Numbered from the stretch's first letter, positions 41,154 through 49,740 are shown. The stretch: DNA of 64,000 nt from Acidimangrovimonas pyrenivorans (GCF_042643245.1 NZ_JBHRSK010000004.1:930001-994000); one strand, 5' to 3'. The notes: generated by a model not told the origin, from the letters alone. Program-made: numbers and translations.

Positions 41154-41173
41154 GTTAGTTATTGCTCACTAAC
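41154..41173. promoter_or_regulatory. TetR-type operator before the exporter operon
   Basis: GTTAGT and ACTAAC (41154-41159, 41168-41173), an inverted repeat around an eight-base centre, 53 bp upstream of the membrane-fusion gene. The arms resemble known TetR-family sites. Likely bound by the regulator encoded at 41637-42239. Confidence 0.55.
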
Positions 41174-41248
41174 TATTTGTGACGCGCCGCCATGTCAATG
41201 GTCGGGAACTCCCGGAGGGGGACTTTCATCGGATCGGCGGGACCGCGC

Positions 41249-41635
41249 TCAGTCGGCGCGAGGCACTGCCCTTCCGCGGCGCGCGACGATCGCGGCGACC
41301 GCCCAGAACGCCGTCCGCAACAGCATCGCGCCGAGCGTGCGCATCTCGTAGGCACGGCCGGCGAGCATATGCAGGCCGAAGGCGCCGAAGACCGCCGCCG
41401 TCGCGACGAAAAGAGCCAGCGCCATCGGTGCTGCCCAGGGGCGGCGGCGCCACAGGCCCAGACCGGCCAGGACATAGGCAAAGCCGGCGAGGAAGTTGAA
41501 CCAGAGCACGAAGGGAACCACCGCCCCCATATCCGCGCCGCCGAACAAGGCCCGGCCGCCAGAAGCGACCGTCAGGACACCGAAAAGCATCGCGAGGACG
41601 CCGGTGATGCTGGTGATCCCCCGACCTGCCCGCAT
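41249..41635 (-). CDS. Small four-helix membrane protein
   Basis: A 128-residue protein beginning MRAGRGITSITGVLAMLFGV with four hydrophobic segments. Its ATG is one base after the tetR stop, so it is cotranscribed with the regulator. Not recognised as a named family; the topology resembles DoxX-like or other small inner-membrane proteins. May be part of the exporter response. Confidence 0.65.
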   Translation of the reverse strand: MRAGRGITSITGVLAMLFGVLTVASGGRALFGGADMGAVVPFVLWFNFLAGFAYVLAGLGLWRRRPWAAPMALALFVATAAVFGAFGLHMLAGRAYEMRTLGAMLLRTAFWAVAAIVARRGRAVPRAD

Positions 41636-41636
41636 G

Positions 41637-42239
41637 TCAGTGCCCGTCCGCTTCGAACATGGCGAGCTGACGGTCGAGCAGCCGCATTCCCTCATCGACC
41701 AGCGCCATGCTGCGCGCGCCCAGGCCCCAGCGCAGCGCCAGGCCCTGCACCAGCGACGTCAGGAAGGTCGCGGCATCTTCCGGGGTCAGATCACGCCGCA
41801 GCCCCCCTTCGGCCTGCCAATCGGAAAGAACCTGAACCAGATAACCCTGGTAGCGCATCAGCAGGGCATGGAAGGCGCCGCGGAGCTGCGGATTGTCGAT
41901 GTTCAATTCTCGCGAGAACAGGATCAACGGAAGCGCCGGCATCGCCGCGATCTGCTGAAGCTGCGCCTGCACCAGGGCACGAAGCCGGCTTTGGGGATCG
42001 CCGTTGCTGCCCATCGCCGCTCTCCACGCGGCATCGAGCTTTTCCGTGATGCGCTCCGCCACCGCGATCCAGAGATCGGCCTTGGTCGCGAAATGACGAA
42101 AGATCGCCGGCTGACTCAGGCCCACCGCCCGGGCGACGTCGTTCGTCGTCAGCCGATCCGGCCCGATTTCATCGGCAAGACGCAGCACCGCCGCTACGAT
42201 CTCGGCCTTCCGGTCCTCGGCTGACTTGCGCTTTTGCAT
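41637..42239 (-). CDS. TetR/AcrR family transcriptional regulator
   Basis: A 200-residue TetR regulator. HTH at about 10-55: RKAEIVAAVLRLADEIGPDRL then TTNDVARAVGLSQPAIFRHFATKADL. The C-terminal part is an all-helical ligand domain. Upstream of the exporter operon in the same direction, with related palindromes before both units. Probably represses the exporter until a lipid, antibiotic or solvent binds. Confidence 0.87.
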   Translation of the reverse strand: MQKRKSAEDRKAEIVAAVLRLADEIGPDRLTTNDVARAVGLSQPAIFRHFATKADLWIAVAERITEKLDAAWRAAMGSNGDPQSRLRALVQAQLQQIAAMPALPLILFSRELNIDNPQLRGAFHALLMRYQGYLVQVLSDWQAEGGLRRDLTPEDAATFLTSLVQGLALRWGLGARSMALVDEGMRLLDRQLAMFEADGH

Positions 42240-42255
42240 GATTCACACGGTTTGT

Positions 42256-42267
42256 GAGTGCTTACTC
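42256..42267. promoter_or_regulatory. Short palindrome before tetR
   Basis: GAGT-GCTT-ACTC, 17 bp before the tetR start. It shares the GTGAG and ACT elements with the operator at 41154-41173, consistent with autoregulation. Confidence 0.4.
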
Positions 42268-42865
42268 GCTATCCATGACCAGCCGAAGTGTCAAGCCATG
42301 CACAAGAGGGAAACGGACGGAACGCCGTAGCGCCACTGATTTGAGCGGCGAGCTGAGACCCATCCTCCCTCTGGCCCACGGGGCGGAGAGCGTCGCTGTT
42401 GATTGATGAACCTTGCTGCCGGGAAGCACGGCTCTCATCAAGAGGCCGGTGCCATCTCCGTCGCGTCTCGGCATTTTCGCTGACCAGAGACCGCGAACTT
42501 GGGCAACCCTGTGTCGCCTTGAGCACAGCAGACGACCTTCCGCAGTTCACGGCAGTCTGATGCCGATGCCGTGCGGAACCTGCCAGCGGGAGTCTGTTGC
42601 CTGCAAATTCGGGGCCGGTCTCTCAATTTCTCGGCGCCAACGAGACCGCGACGGCATGGCCCCTTGAGCGGGAACAAGGTCGACCCGGACGGGCACGACA
42701 GCCGGCAGCGGGAACTCCCCAAGCATGAATTCGCGGAGCGTTGGTCAGAATTCTTCGAGGATGGCAAGGAGACCGCCTTCTTCGACGCGCGCATGCTCTC
42801 GAGGCGGCGCATCCCGTCGGCCCAGCTGGAGCAAATCTGGCCCGGGGAGGCTGGTGCCGGAGCCG
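42268..42865. other. Gene-free stretch between tetR and Crp-type gene
   Basis: About 600 bp without a supported gene. Several overlapping reading frames exist on both strands but none shows a domain, good ribosome site or neighbour logic. May contain decayed genes. Confidence 0.4.
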
Positions 42866-43588
42866 CTATTCTTGCGCCACCAGCAACTCGAGCTTCCGAA
42901 TTACGATCCGCCCGCCATCCGTGACAAGCAGGCCCTCGCGCTCAAAGGCCTTGAGGTGGAGGTTCGTTCTCTGGCGCGACAGGCCGATCATCGCGCCAAG
43001 CGAATCCTGGGTAAGCGGCAGATCGAGCAGGATCCCGGCCGGAACCTTCCGGCCATGTGTCGAGGCCAGTTCGACCAGCCGGTTCGCCAGGCGAAGGCGT
43101 GGCGAACCGATGGCGAAATTGTCGAGCATCGCGAAAGATTGCCGCAGCCGGGTGCAGAGTATCTGCAGCAGCGCCTCGCGCAGATCAGCATGGCGCTCCA
43201 TCAACCTGCGCAGATCGGTTTCCCGGATCTGCAGGACGCAGAGCTCGGTGTCGGCAACCGCGTCATGGGGGCTCTCGGCGCCATCGAGGCAGGACAGCAC
43301 CCCGTGAACGTCTCCGGCCTCCTGAATCGAGATGCGGTATTCCCGGCCATCTGGTGAAATCGAATAGGTGCGCAGCGTTCCCGAGAGGATGATCGCGACC
43401 TCGTTGCGGCGCTTCTCGCGCGTTGCGATCTGGCTGCCGCCGGGGAGCGTGACGACCCGGCCGGCCGCGACGATCGCGGCGATGGTTTCGGGGGAGAGGG
43501 CCGCAAGGGCAGTCGAACGCCGCAGAATCAGGTCGCGCACGGCCGCTGCCGGCCAGTCTGTCGGGTTCCGAGGCTGCTGCGCTGTCAT
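42866..43588 (-). CDS. Crp/Fnr family regulator of the TRAP operon
   Basis: A 240-residue regulator from ATG 43588 (MTAQQPRNPTDWPAAAVRDL) behind GGAAAG. Cyclic-nucleotide-like domain (about 25-140, with EVAIILSGTLRTYSISPDGRE) and a Crp-type winged helix LTQDSLGAMIGLSRQRTNLHL. The recognition helix SRQRTN is CRP-like rather than FNR-like, and the palindrome in the divergent promoter is TGTCAC-N4-GTGACA. Probably activates the TRAP/ThDP operon in response to an unknown signal. Confidence 0.83.
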   Translation of the reverse strand: MTAQQPRNPTDWPAAAVRDLILRRSTALAALSPETIAAIVAAGRVVTLPGGSQIATREKRRNEVAIILSGTLRTYSISPDGREYRISIQEAGDVHGVLSCLDGAESPHDAVADTELCVLQIRETDLRRLMERHADLREALLQILCTRLRQSFAMLDNFAIGSPRLRLANRLVELASTHGRKVPAGILLDLPLTQDSLGAMIGLSRQRTNLHLKAFEREGLLVTDGGRIVIRKLELLVAQE

Positions 43589-43650
43589 CGTCGCACTTTC
43601 CGCGCCGCGCGGCGCGGTTGTCAAGCGACGCTCCCCGCCCGGGCCGGGCC

Positions 43651-43668
43651 CTGTCACTGTGGTGACAG
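43651..43668. promoter_or_regulatory. Crp-type operator of the TRAP operon
   Basis: CTGTCAC-TGTG-GTGACAG, a perfect 7-bp inverted repeat with four-base centre. Centred at 43659.5; the -10-like TACTGT at 43689-43694 is exactly where a class II (-41.5) activator site would place it. Lies 80 bp before dctP-type gene and 63 bp before the regulator. Confidence 0.6.
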
Positions 43669-43747
43669 ACAGCCCTGTCCCGGCCCCCTACTGTGGCTGG
43701 AGTTCGAGGGCCACACCTGCGGCTCCCCGAAGACAGAGGGAGGAACC

Positions 43748-44764
43748 ATGTCGAAACGAACCAAACTCCGCGCCGGGGTCACCGCGCTGATCGCCTCGGC
43801 TGCCCTGTTCGCCACGGCGCCCGTCGCCCCGGCGGCAACGGTCAGCCTGCGATTGGCCACCGCCGCGCCCGAGAAGTCGGTCTGGATGGGGATGCTGAAG
43901 GCATGGAAGACCCGGGTGGCCGACTTGTCGAAAGGCGATATCGACATCGAACTCTACCCCAGCGGCCAACTCGGCGCGATGGACGAGACCCTGTCGCAGA
44001 TGCTGCGCGGGCGGCTCGACATCTATACCGGCTCGATCCCCTACCTGGCCTCGGTCGCGCCCGACCTCGGGGTCCTGGTTCTGCCCTATCTCTTCGATAG
44101 CGAAGCGCAGTCGGTCTGCGTTATGTCCAGGCTGGACGCCGCGACCAACGCGGCGCTGGACGGCAAGGGCGAGTTCATCGCCTTCATGCCGGTGGGCTGG
44201 ATGAACATCTCGAGCACGACGCCGGTGCATGTGCCGTCCGACCTCGCCGGCCGCAAGATCCGCTCCAACCCGCTCAATGTCAGCAACATCCTGCTCAGGG
44301 CCTACGGCGCCAACCCGGTGCCGATCGCGCCCGCCGAGACCGCCTCGGCGCTGTCGACGGGCCTGGTCTCGGGCGGGGACAATGCGCTCGCCTTCTGGGC
44401 CTCGACCGGGCAGGCGCGGATCTCGAAATACTATCTCCAGGTCCATCACTACCTGAACACCTCGGCCATCGTGATCAGCGAGCGGAGCTGGAAGAAGCTC
44501 AGCCCCGACCAGCAGAAGATCCTGCACGATGCGGCCGATGCGATAGCCTATCCCAAGGTGCAGAAGATGCTCGACGGCTTCGAGAAGAAGGTGATCGCCA
44601 AGGTGACGGCGGCCGGGGCGGTCGTCTCGACCCCCACCCCCGAGCAGAAGGCGCTGTGGCGCAAGGCCGGGCAAGGCACCTGGGACGAGATCCTCAAGGA
44701 CGCCAGCCCGTCCAAACGCGCCTATCTCGCCAAGATCGAGGCGTTGAAGGCTGACTGCAACTGA
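43748..44764 (+). CDS. TRAP transporter solute-binding protein (DctP family)
   Basis: A 338-residue periplasmic protein with a Sec signal ending around APAA (residue 30). DctP family features are present: SLRLATAAPEKSVWMGMLKA, DIELYPSGQLGAMDETLSQML and LAGRKIRSNPLNVSNILLRA with the carboxylate-binding arginine. It delivers an organic acid to the DctQM permease encoded downstream. First gene of the operon, followed by a strong hairpin. Confidence 0.9.
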   Translation: MSKRTKLRAGVTALIASAALFATAPVAPAATVSLRLATAAPEKSVWMGMLKAWKTRVADLSKGDIDIELYPSGQLGAMDETLSQMLRGRLDIYTGSIPYLASVAPDLGVLVLPYLFDSEAQSVCVMSRLDAATNAALDGKGEFIAFMPVGWMNISSTTPVHVPSDLAGRKIRSNPLNVSNILLRAYGANPVPIAPAETASALSTGLVSGGDNALAFWASTGQARISKYYLQVHHYLNTSAIVISERSWKKLSPDQQKILHDAADAIAYPKVQKMLDGFEKKVIAKVTAAGAVVSTPTPEQKALWRKAGQGTWDEILKDASPSKRAYLAKIEALKADCN

Positions 44765-44768
44765 ACCC

Positions 44769-44790
44769 GGCGCCCGCCGCGGCGGGCGCC
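44769..44790 (+). terminator. Intercistronic hairpin after the TRAP binding protein
   Basis: A fully palindromic 22-base GC element (GGCGCCCGCCG and its complement) five bases after the stop codon. Without a T-tract it would act as an attenuator or mRNA stabiliser, favouring binding-protein production over the genes downstream. Confidence 0.5.
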
Positions 44791-44822
44791 GCCCGACATC
44801 ACCGACAACCGACGGATGACAC

Positions 44823-46547
44823 ATGACTGAAATGACGAAGCTCCGCGGAGGGGCGTTGCTGGCGCGTGCGTTGAAGGAAAAGGGGGTCGAACATGTCTTC
44901 ACCCTGTCAGGCGGTTTCTGCAACCCGGCCCTGGAAGGCATGATGGAATGCCAGTTGCCGGTGGTGAACTGTCCCCACGAGCAGGTGGCGGGCCACCTGG
45001 CCGACGGTCATACCAGGATCACCCGCAAGCCGGCGGTCTGCCTGGTCGGCCCCGAAGGCTTCGCCAACGCGGTGCCGGCGATGATGGAGGCCTGGGGCGA
45101 ACGGGTGCCGATCATCTTCGTCACCTCCTCCTCGACGCTCAAGCGTCAGGGCGCCGGCGGCTTCAAGGAGATCGACGACGTCGCCATCGCCAAGCCGCTG
45201 ACGAAATACTCGGTGCAGATCACCGACGGAGCACGGATCGGCGAATTCGTCGACCGGGCCTGGACGGCGGCCACGACCGGCTATCCCGGAGCGGTGCATC
45301 TGAGCCTGCCGGTCGACATCATGTTCTCGTCCTTCCCCGAGAATGCCGGCCGACAGGAGCGGCCCTTCGACCGGTCCGCCCGCCCGGTTCCGCGGGCATG
45401 GCCCGACCCGACGCAGCTCGGGCGCGTTCTCGACCTGCTGCGCGCGGCCGAACGGCCGGTCGTGGTCATCGGCCACGGCGTCTGGTGGTCGCGCGCCGAG
45501 ACACGCCTGGCCGAGGTCGCCACCGCGCTGCGCCTGCCGATCTACAAGATGCCGGGCCATGGCAAGATGCTGCCCGAGGGCGCCGAGCCCTACATGGGGC
45601 TGGCAGATTTCCACCAGTATCCGCCGTCCAAACCCGCCATCCTTGGCTCCGACCTGGTGCTGATGATCGGTGGCCGGCTTGACAACCAGATGAGCTTTGG
45701 CAATCCGCCGTTCTTCCCGTCGGAAAGCCGGCTGGTCTGTGTCAACGGCAGCCACGAGGAGCTAGAGCTCAACGCCGCCGCGGATCTCCAGCTCCTGTCC
45801 GATCCCGCCACCTTCCTCGACGCGCTGGCCGGTCTCGGCCGGACCTGGCCCGAGTGGTTCGAGCGCCAGCGCGCGCTGCGCCGCGCCTGGGTCGGCGACT
45901 GGAAGGAGAAGATGCGCCCCGGGGTCGATGCCGGCACCGGCGCGGCGATCCATCCGCTGCAGCTCTCGCTCGACGTGCAGTCGGCGCTGGGGCCGAAGGA
46001 CTGGCTGGTCTATGACGGCGGCAACACGCATTTCTGGGCCGAGATCGCGACCAATATCTCCGGCTGGGAGGGCCACCGGGTCGCGGGCACGCTGCACCCG
46101 GGCAGCTTCAGCCTGCTGGGGGTCGGGGTCTCCTTCGCCTTCGCCGCCAAGAATACCCACCCGGATGCCAATGTCGTGCTGATCTCGGGCGATGGCGCCT
46201 TCCTGTCGGGCGGCTTGTCGATCGAGACCTGTTTCCAGGAGGGGCTGCCGATCACCGTGGTGATCGACAATAACGGCGGTCTCGATTGCATCAGCCAGCA
46301 GCAGGAGCGGCTGTTCGCCGCCGGCACCCGTTTCGCCACCGATTTCCGCGACATCCCGTTCCACACCATGTTCGAGGGGCTGGGCGGTCACGGCGAGCTG
46401 GTGACGAGGCGCGAAGACATCCTTCCGGCGCTGGGCCGGGCGATGGCCAGCGGCAAGCCCGCCTGCGTCAACGTCAAGACCCGCGGCGTGATCACCCCGA
46501 TCATTGCCGCGACCTCTGACAAGCGGGACAAGGCGTCGATCGAATAA
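44823..46547 (+). CDS. Thiamine diphosphate-dependent enzyme, acetolactate synthase-like
   Basis: A 574-residue three-domain ThDP enzyme. N-terminal PYR domain with the catalytic Glu in CPHEQVAGHLADGHTR, a central nucleotide-like domain (about 195-340) and a C-terminal PP domain whose ThDP motif is GDGAFLSGGLSIE...NN (about 460-490). Family members include acetolactate synthase, oxalyl-CoA decarboxylase, 2-hydroxyacyl-CoA lyase and sulfoacetaldehyde acetyltransferase. The stop overlaps the next ATG (TAATG). Context suggests it cleaves or decarboxylates the acid imported by the TRAP system. Confidence 0.85.
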   Translation: MTEMTKLRGGALLARALKEKGVEHVFTLSGGFCNPALEGMMECQLPVVNCPHEQVAGHLADGHTRITRKPAVCLVGPEGFANAVPAMMEAWGERVPIIFVTSSSTLKRQGAGGFKEIDDVAIAKPLTKYSVQITDGARIGEFVDRAWTAATTGYPGAVHLSLPVDIMFSSFPENAGRQERPFDRSARPVPRAWPDPTQLGRVLDLLRAAERPVVVIGHGVWWSRAETRLAEVATALRLPIYKMPGHGKMLPEGAEPYMGLADFHQYPPSKPAILGSDLVLMIGGRLDNQMSFGNPPFFPSESRLVCVNGSHEELELNAAADLQLLSDPATFLDALAGLGRTWPEWFERQRALRRAWVGDWKEKMRPGVDAGTGAAIHPLQLSLDVQSALGPKDWLVYDGGNTHFWAEIATNISGWEGHRVAGTLHPGSFSLLGVGVSFAFAAKNTHPDANVVLISGDGAFLSGGLSIETCFQEGLPITVVIDNNGGLDCISQQQERLFAAGTRFATDFRDIPFHTMFEGLGGHGELVTRREDILPALGRAMASGKPACVNVKTRGVITPIIAATSDKRDKASIE

Positions 46548-46888
46548 TGGCTGTTCTGACCACTCACGTGCTCAACGGTGTCGAGGGCATCCATGCCGAG
46601 GGCGTTGCCGTCACCCTGCGCCATATCGCCAGCGGACGGGTGCTGTTCCGGGATAGGACCGATGCCGCGGGCCGGTTGCAGCGCGAGGTGCCGGCGGCAG
46701 ACCTTGCCGCCGGCGCGGAATATGACCTGGTCTTCGCGGTCGGGCCCTACTGGGCCGGGCGGGGGCGCGGCGATGTAGGGACGGTGCGCGAGTGCGTCTA
46801 CCGCTTCCTGCTGCTTGACCCGGAGGTGCGGATGCATGTTCCGATCAACCTGTCGCCGCACAGCCACGCGCTGTGGTGGTCGGCCTGA
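46547..46888 (+). CDS. Transthyretin-like protein (HIUase fold)
   Basis: A 113-residue protein of the transthyretin/5-hydroxyisourate hydrolase family. LTTHVLN keeps the first catalytic His region, RTDAAGR the arginine, and HVPINLSPHSHALWWSA is the C-terminal strand. The tetrapeptide YRGS that ends true HIUases is replaced by WWSA, so urate-pathway hydrolysis is doubtful. Overlaps the ThDP enzyme gene by one base, implying a joint role. Confidence 0.8.
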   Translation: MAVLTTHVLNGVEGIHAEGVAVTLRHIASGRVLFRDRTDAAGRLQREVPAADLAAGAEYDLVFAVGPYWAGRGRGDVGTVRECVYRFLLLDPEVRMHVPINLSPHSHALWWSA

Positions 46889-46928
46889 GGAGCGCCGACC
46901 GGCGGACCGGTCAGGGGGAGGAGAAGCG

Positions 46929-47432
46929 ATGGAACGATTGGCGGCGGCGCTGCTGCGCACGATCACCGGGCTCGAGCGCTGGGTGCTGATCCTGGGCTAC
47001 GTGTTGATGACAGGCCTGCTGTTGCTCGACACGCTGGGGCGCGAGTTCTTCGGGGCCGGCCTGTTCGGGGCGAATATCTACGCCACCAACGCGCTGATCT
47101 ACGCGGCGATGGCGGGCTTCGGCCTCGCCACCGCCTCGGGCCGGCACCTGCGGCCGCGCTTCGCCGACGGCCTGGTGCCCGCCGTCTGGGAGCCCGCGGT
47201 GCGCCGCGCCGGGCAACTCGTCTCGGGCCTGATCCTGACGGTGATCGCGGCGACGGCGGTTCAGTTCGTCGTCGAGACCTTCAGCTACGGAGAGCGCAAC
47301 CAGGTGACCGGCCTGGCGCTCTGGCCGATCCAGCTGGCCTTGCCGCTGGGCTTCGCCTTCAGCGCGCTGCGGCACTTCTGTTACGCGCTGTGGCCGTCGC
47401 TGGCGCCCGTTGAGGGGAGCGCCGACGAATGA
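46929..47432 (+). CDS. TRAP transporter small permease (DctQ family)
   Basis: A 167-residue protein with four membrane helices; MERLAAALLRTITGLERWVL is the start and GRHLRPRFADG the family turn. GGAGGAGAAGCG precedes the ATG. Partners with the large permease, overlapping its start by four bases. Confidence 0.87.
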   Translation: MERLAAALLRTITGLERWVLILGYVLMTGLLLLDTLGREFFGAGLFGANIYATNALIYAAMAGFGLATASGRHLRPRFADGLVPAVWEPAVRRAGQLVSGLILTVIAATAVQFVVETFSYGERNQVTGLALWPIQLALPLGFAFSALRHFCYALWPSLAPVEGSADE

Positions 47433-48688
47433 CGGCCGCGCTGCTGATCGTGGGCCTGCTGGGCCTCTTGCTGCTGCGGATCAACCTCGTGCTGATCCTG
47501 ATGGCCGCCGCCGTCTACGCCCATCTCGTCTGGGGCGACGGCCAGATCGCCTATTTCGTCGAGGACGTCTGGGCCTCGATGGATCGCGAGCTGCTTCTGG
47601 CCGTGCCGCTCTTCGTCCTTGTCGGCCAGATCATGGGGCAGGGTGAGATCGCCCGCCGCCTGATCGGGATCATCGTCGAACTGACCCGCCCCTTTCCCGG
47701 CGGGCTGGCGATGGCGACAGTGCTGTCCTGCGCCGCCTTCTCGTCGATCTCGGGCTCGTCGATCGTGACCATGCTGGCGGTCGGCACGGTGCTCTACCCG
47801 GCGCTGCTCGAAAACGGCTATTCCCGGCGCTTCGCCATCGGCGCGCTCTGTGCCGGCGGCACGCTTGGCATCGTCATTCCGCCGTCGATGCCGATGATCC
47901 TCTACGGCATCGTCACCGAGAGCTCGATCACTGACCTCTTCGTCGCCGGCATCGGACCGGGGCTCTTGCTGACCGGGCTGTTCACCCTCTACGCGGTGCT
48001 GGCCAACCGCAGCAAGCCGCGCGGCCGGTTCAGCGCGCGCGCCCTTGGCCGGGCGCTGCGCCAGGGGGGCTGGGCCGTCCTGCTGCCGGTGATCCTGCTC
48101 GGCGGCATCTATTCGGGCTACTTCTCGCCGACCGAGGCCGCAGCCGTCGCGATCCTCTACGCCGTGCTCGTCGAGAGCTTCATCTATCGCGAGCTCGGCC
48201 CGCGCGACTACGTCGAGACCTGCGTGGATGCCGGCAAGCTGCTGGGCGCGTTGTTCCCGCTGATCGCGGTGGCGGTCAGCATCAACCTGCTGCTGACGGT
48301 GAACCGGGTCCCCGAACAACTGGTCGCGCTGGCGCTGGCCCATGTCCATGACAGCACGGTCTTCATCCTCGCGGTGAACGCCCTGCTGCTGGTGATGGGG
48401 TGCTTCATGGATACCAGCTCGGCCATCGTGATCGCCGCGCCGCTGCTCCAGCCCCTGGCCCAGAGCTACGGTTTCTCGACCACGCAGCTCGGGATCATCA
48501 TGGTCCTCAACCTCGAGATCGGCATCCTGACCCCGCCGCTCGGCATGAACCTTATCGTCGCGATGTCGGCCTTCGGAGAGCGGTTCGGGTTCATCTGCCG
48601 AGCGGTGCTGCCCTGGATCGTGATGATGCTGCTTTCCCTGCTCGCCGTCACCTTCCTGCCCTGGATCGCCCTGGGCCTGCTGCACTGA
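47429..48688 (+). CDS. TRAP transporter large permease (DctM family)
   Basis: A 419-residue membrane protein with about 12 helices. DctM signatures: VPLFVLVGQIMGQGEIARRL, SISGSSIVTMLAVGTVLYPAL, CAGGTLGIVIPPSMPMILYG and FSPTEAAAVAILYAVL. Uses a sodium gradient to import the solute captured by the DctP protein. Last gene of the operon. Confidence 0.92.
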   Translation: MTAALLIVGLLGLLLLRINLVLILMAAAVYAHLVWGDGQIAYFVEDVWASMDRELLLAVPLFVLVGQIMGQGEIARRLIGIIVELTRPFPGGLAMATVLSCAAFSSISGSSIVTMLAVGTVLYPALLENGYSRRFAIGALCAGGTLGIVIPPSMPMILYGIVTESSITDLFVAGIGPGLLLTGLFTLYAVLANRSKPRGRFSARALGRALRQGGWAVLLPVILLGGIYSGYFSPTEAAAVAILYAVLVESFIYRELGPRDYVETCVDAGKLLGALFPLIAVAVSINLLLTVNRVPEQLVALALAHVHDSTVFILAVNALLLVMGCFMDTSSAIVIAAPLLQPLAQSYGFSTTQLGIIMVLNLEIGILTPPLGMNLIVAMSAFGERFGFICRAVLPWIVMMLLSLLAVTFLPWIALGLLH

Positions 48689-48887
48689 CGCGGCCTGTCG
48701 CAAGAAGCCCCGGGCCATTGCCGCTCAAGCGATCAAAATGCGCATTCGGCATGAGAGCTTACGGGCGCCCGACCATTCCGCGCCGGAACACCTCCCCTCG
48801 GCATCGGCGCGGTTGTGGCAATTCGGCGCGTTCAGGAGCCCCGGGCGTCAGCTCCCGTCGCCGCCTCGCAACATTCCTCGCCGCGGA

Positions 48888-49199
48888 TCAGATCATCCGC
48901 GAACGCCCAAATGACTGACCGTCTGGCACCACCACTCCAGCAGTTCGAGCCCTGAACATCCGCTCGCGCAGGCCACCGCCTCCGGCACTGGCCAGCCGGG
49001 GCACAAGGGCCATGGCCGTGGCACGGCAACTGCGCTTCGGCAACGGTTGTGACCGCCGGCGAGGAAAGATGGGCGCGCAGGTCATGGCGGGTATCGACGG
49101 GGCCTGCGCCGGGGACATGGTCGCCTGCAGGGCAATCAGCAGCAGGCCGCCGAACAGCATCGGCCCCAGCCATCGCAGCCATGTCATCCGCAGCGCCAT
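48888..49199 (-). CDS. Small secreted or membrane protein, unknown
   Basis: A 103-residue protein with an N-terminal hydrophobic segment (MALRMTWLRWLGPMLFGGLL) and a polar, Arg- and Pro-rich remainder with two cysteines. AAGGAGAGCGC in front of the ATG is an excellent ribosome site, which is the main reason to believe it. Divergent from the small protein at 49363 with the FNR-type box in between. Not recognised. Confidence 0.5.
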   Translation of the reverse strand: MALRMTWLRWLGPMLFGGLLLIALQATMSPAQAPSIPAMTCAPIFPRRRSQPLPKRSCRATAMALVPRLASAGGGGLRERMFRARTAGVVVPDGQSFGRSRMI

Positions 49200-49301
49200 G
49201 CGCTCTCCTTCGCTCCCGGCCCCTGACGATAGCAGCCCCGCCCCGCCGCGTCAGCCGCTCTCGCACATCGCCCGGCGGGAGAGATTGCCGCAGGACGGCC
49301 C

Positions 49302-49315
49302 TTGACCTACGTCAA
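49302..49315. promoter_or_regulatory. FNR-type box of the copper cluster
   Basis: TTGACCTACGTCAA, an inverted repeat TTGAC-N4-GTCAA (extending to CCTTGAC/GTCAAGG) matching the FNR/FnrL consensus. With centre at 49308.5 a class II arrangement puts the -10 on CATCAG at 49338-49343, ahead of the gene at 49363. Confidence 0.6.
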
Positions 49316-49362
49316 GGCCCGCCCGGTCGCGATCTGGCATCAGGGACGGCAAGGGGACAGCG

Positions 49363-49740
49363 ATGCGGCCACGACGCTCCATCTTCGCAGCGATCCGATC
49401 CCGCCCGCTCAGCGGGGCGGTGCGGACGATCTGTTTGCTGCTCACCCTGTTCACGCTCGCCGTCCACGCCCCGGCCGCGCTCGACACCGCCGATGGCAGT
49501 CCGGCCTTCGCGCTTTCGGGCCAAACCCGGGGCCCGGCCCACTCTGACGCCGGCACGTTGCTCGGCTGCCACCACGGCCAGCACCACGCTCATTCGCTCT
49601 GCGCTCCGCCGGTGATCCCGGTCGCGCGTCTCGCCTGGCTCAGCCGCCCGACACCCGCGACGATCCCGCCACAGCGGTCCATCCTGCTGCCCGGCCGCAC
49701 CGAGCGGCTGCGCCACCCGCCCCCCAGGACCTTCACCTGA
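49363..49740 (+). CDS. Small His-containing secreted protein, unknown
   Basis: A 125-residue protein with an N-terminal hydrophobic segment (ICLLLTLFTLAVHAPAAL) and a central CHHGQHHAHSLC motif that could bind copper. First gene before the cytochrome c and Cu-ATPase genes, downstream of an FNR-type box. Resembles the DUF2946-like short proteins often found in copper clusters, but this is only a likeness. Confidence 0.55.
   Translation: MRPRRSIFAAIRSRPLSGAVRTICLLLTLFTLAVHAPAALDTADGSPAFALSGQTRGPAHSDAGTLLGCHHGQHHAHSLCAPPVIPVARLAWLSRPTPATIPPQRSILLPGRTERLRHPPPRTFT

Noticed and set aside
42438..42924. Overlapping frames before the Crp-type gene, possibly a decayed gene
   Set aside because: No similarity recognised in any frame and the plus-strand frame runs into the regulator gene on the opposite strand.
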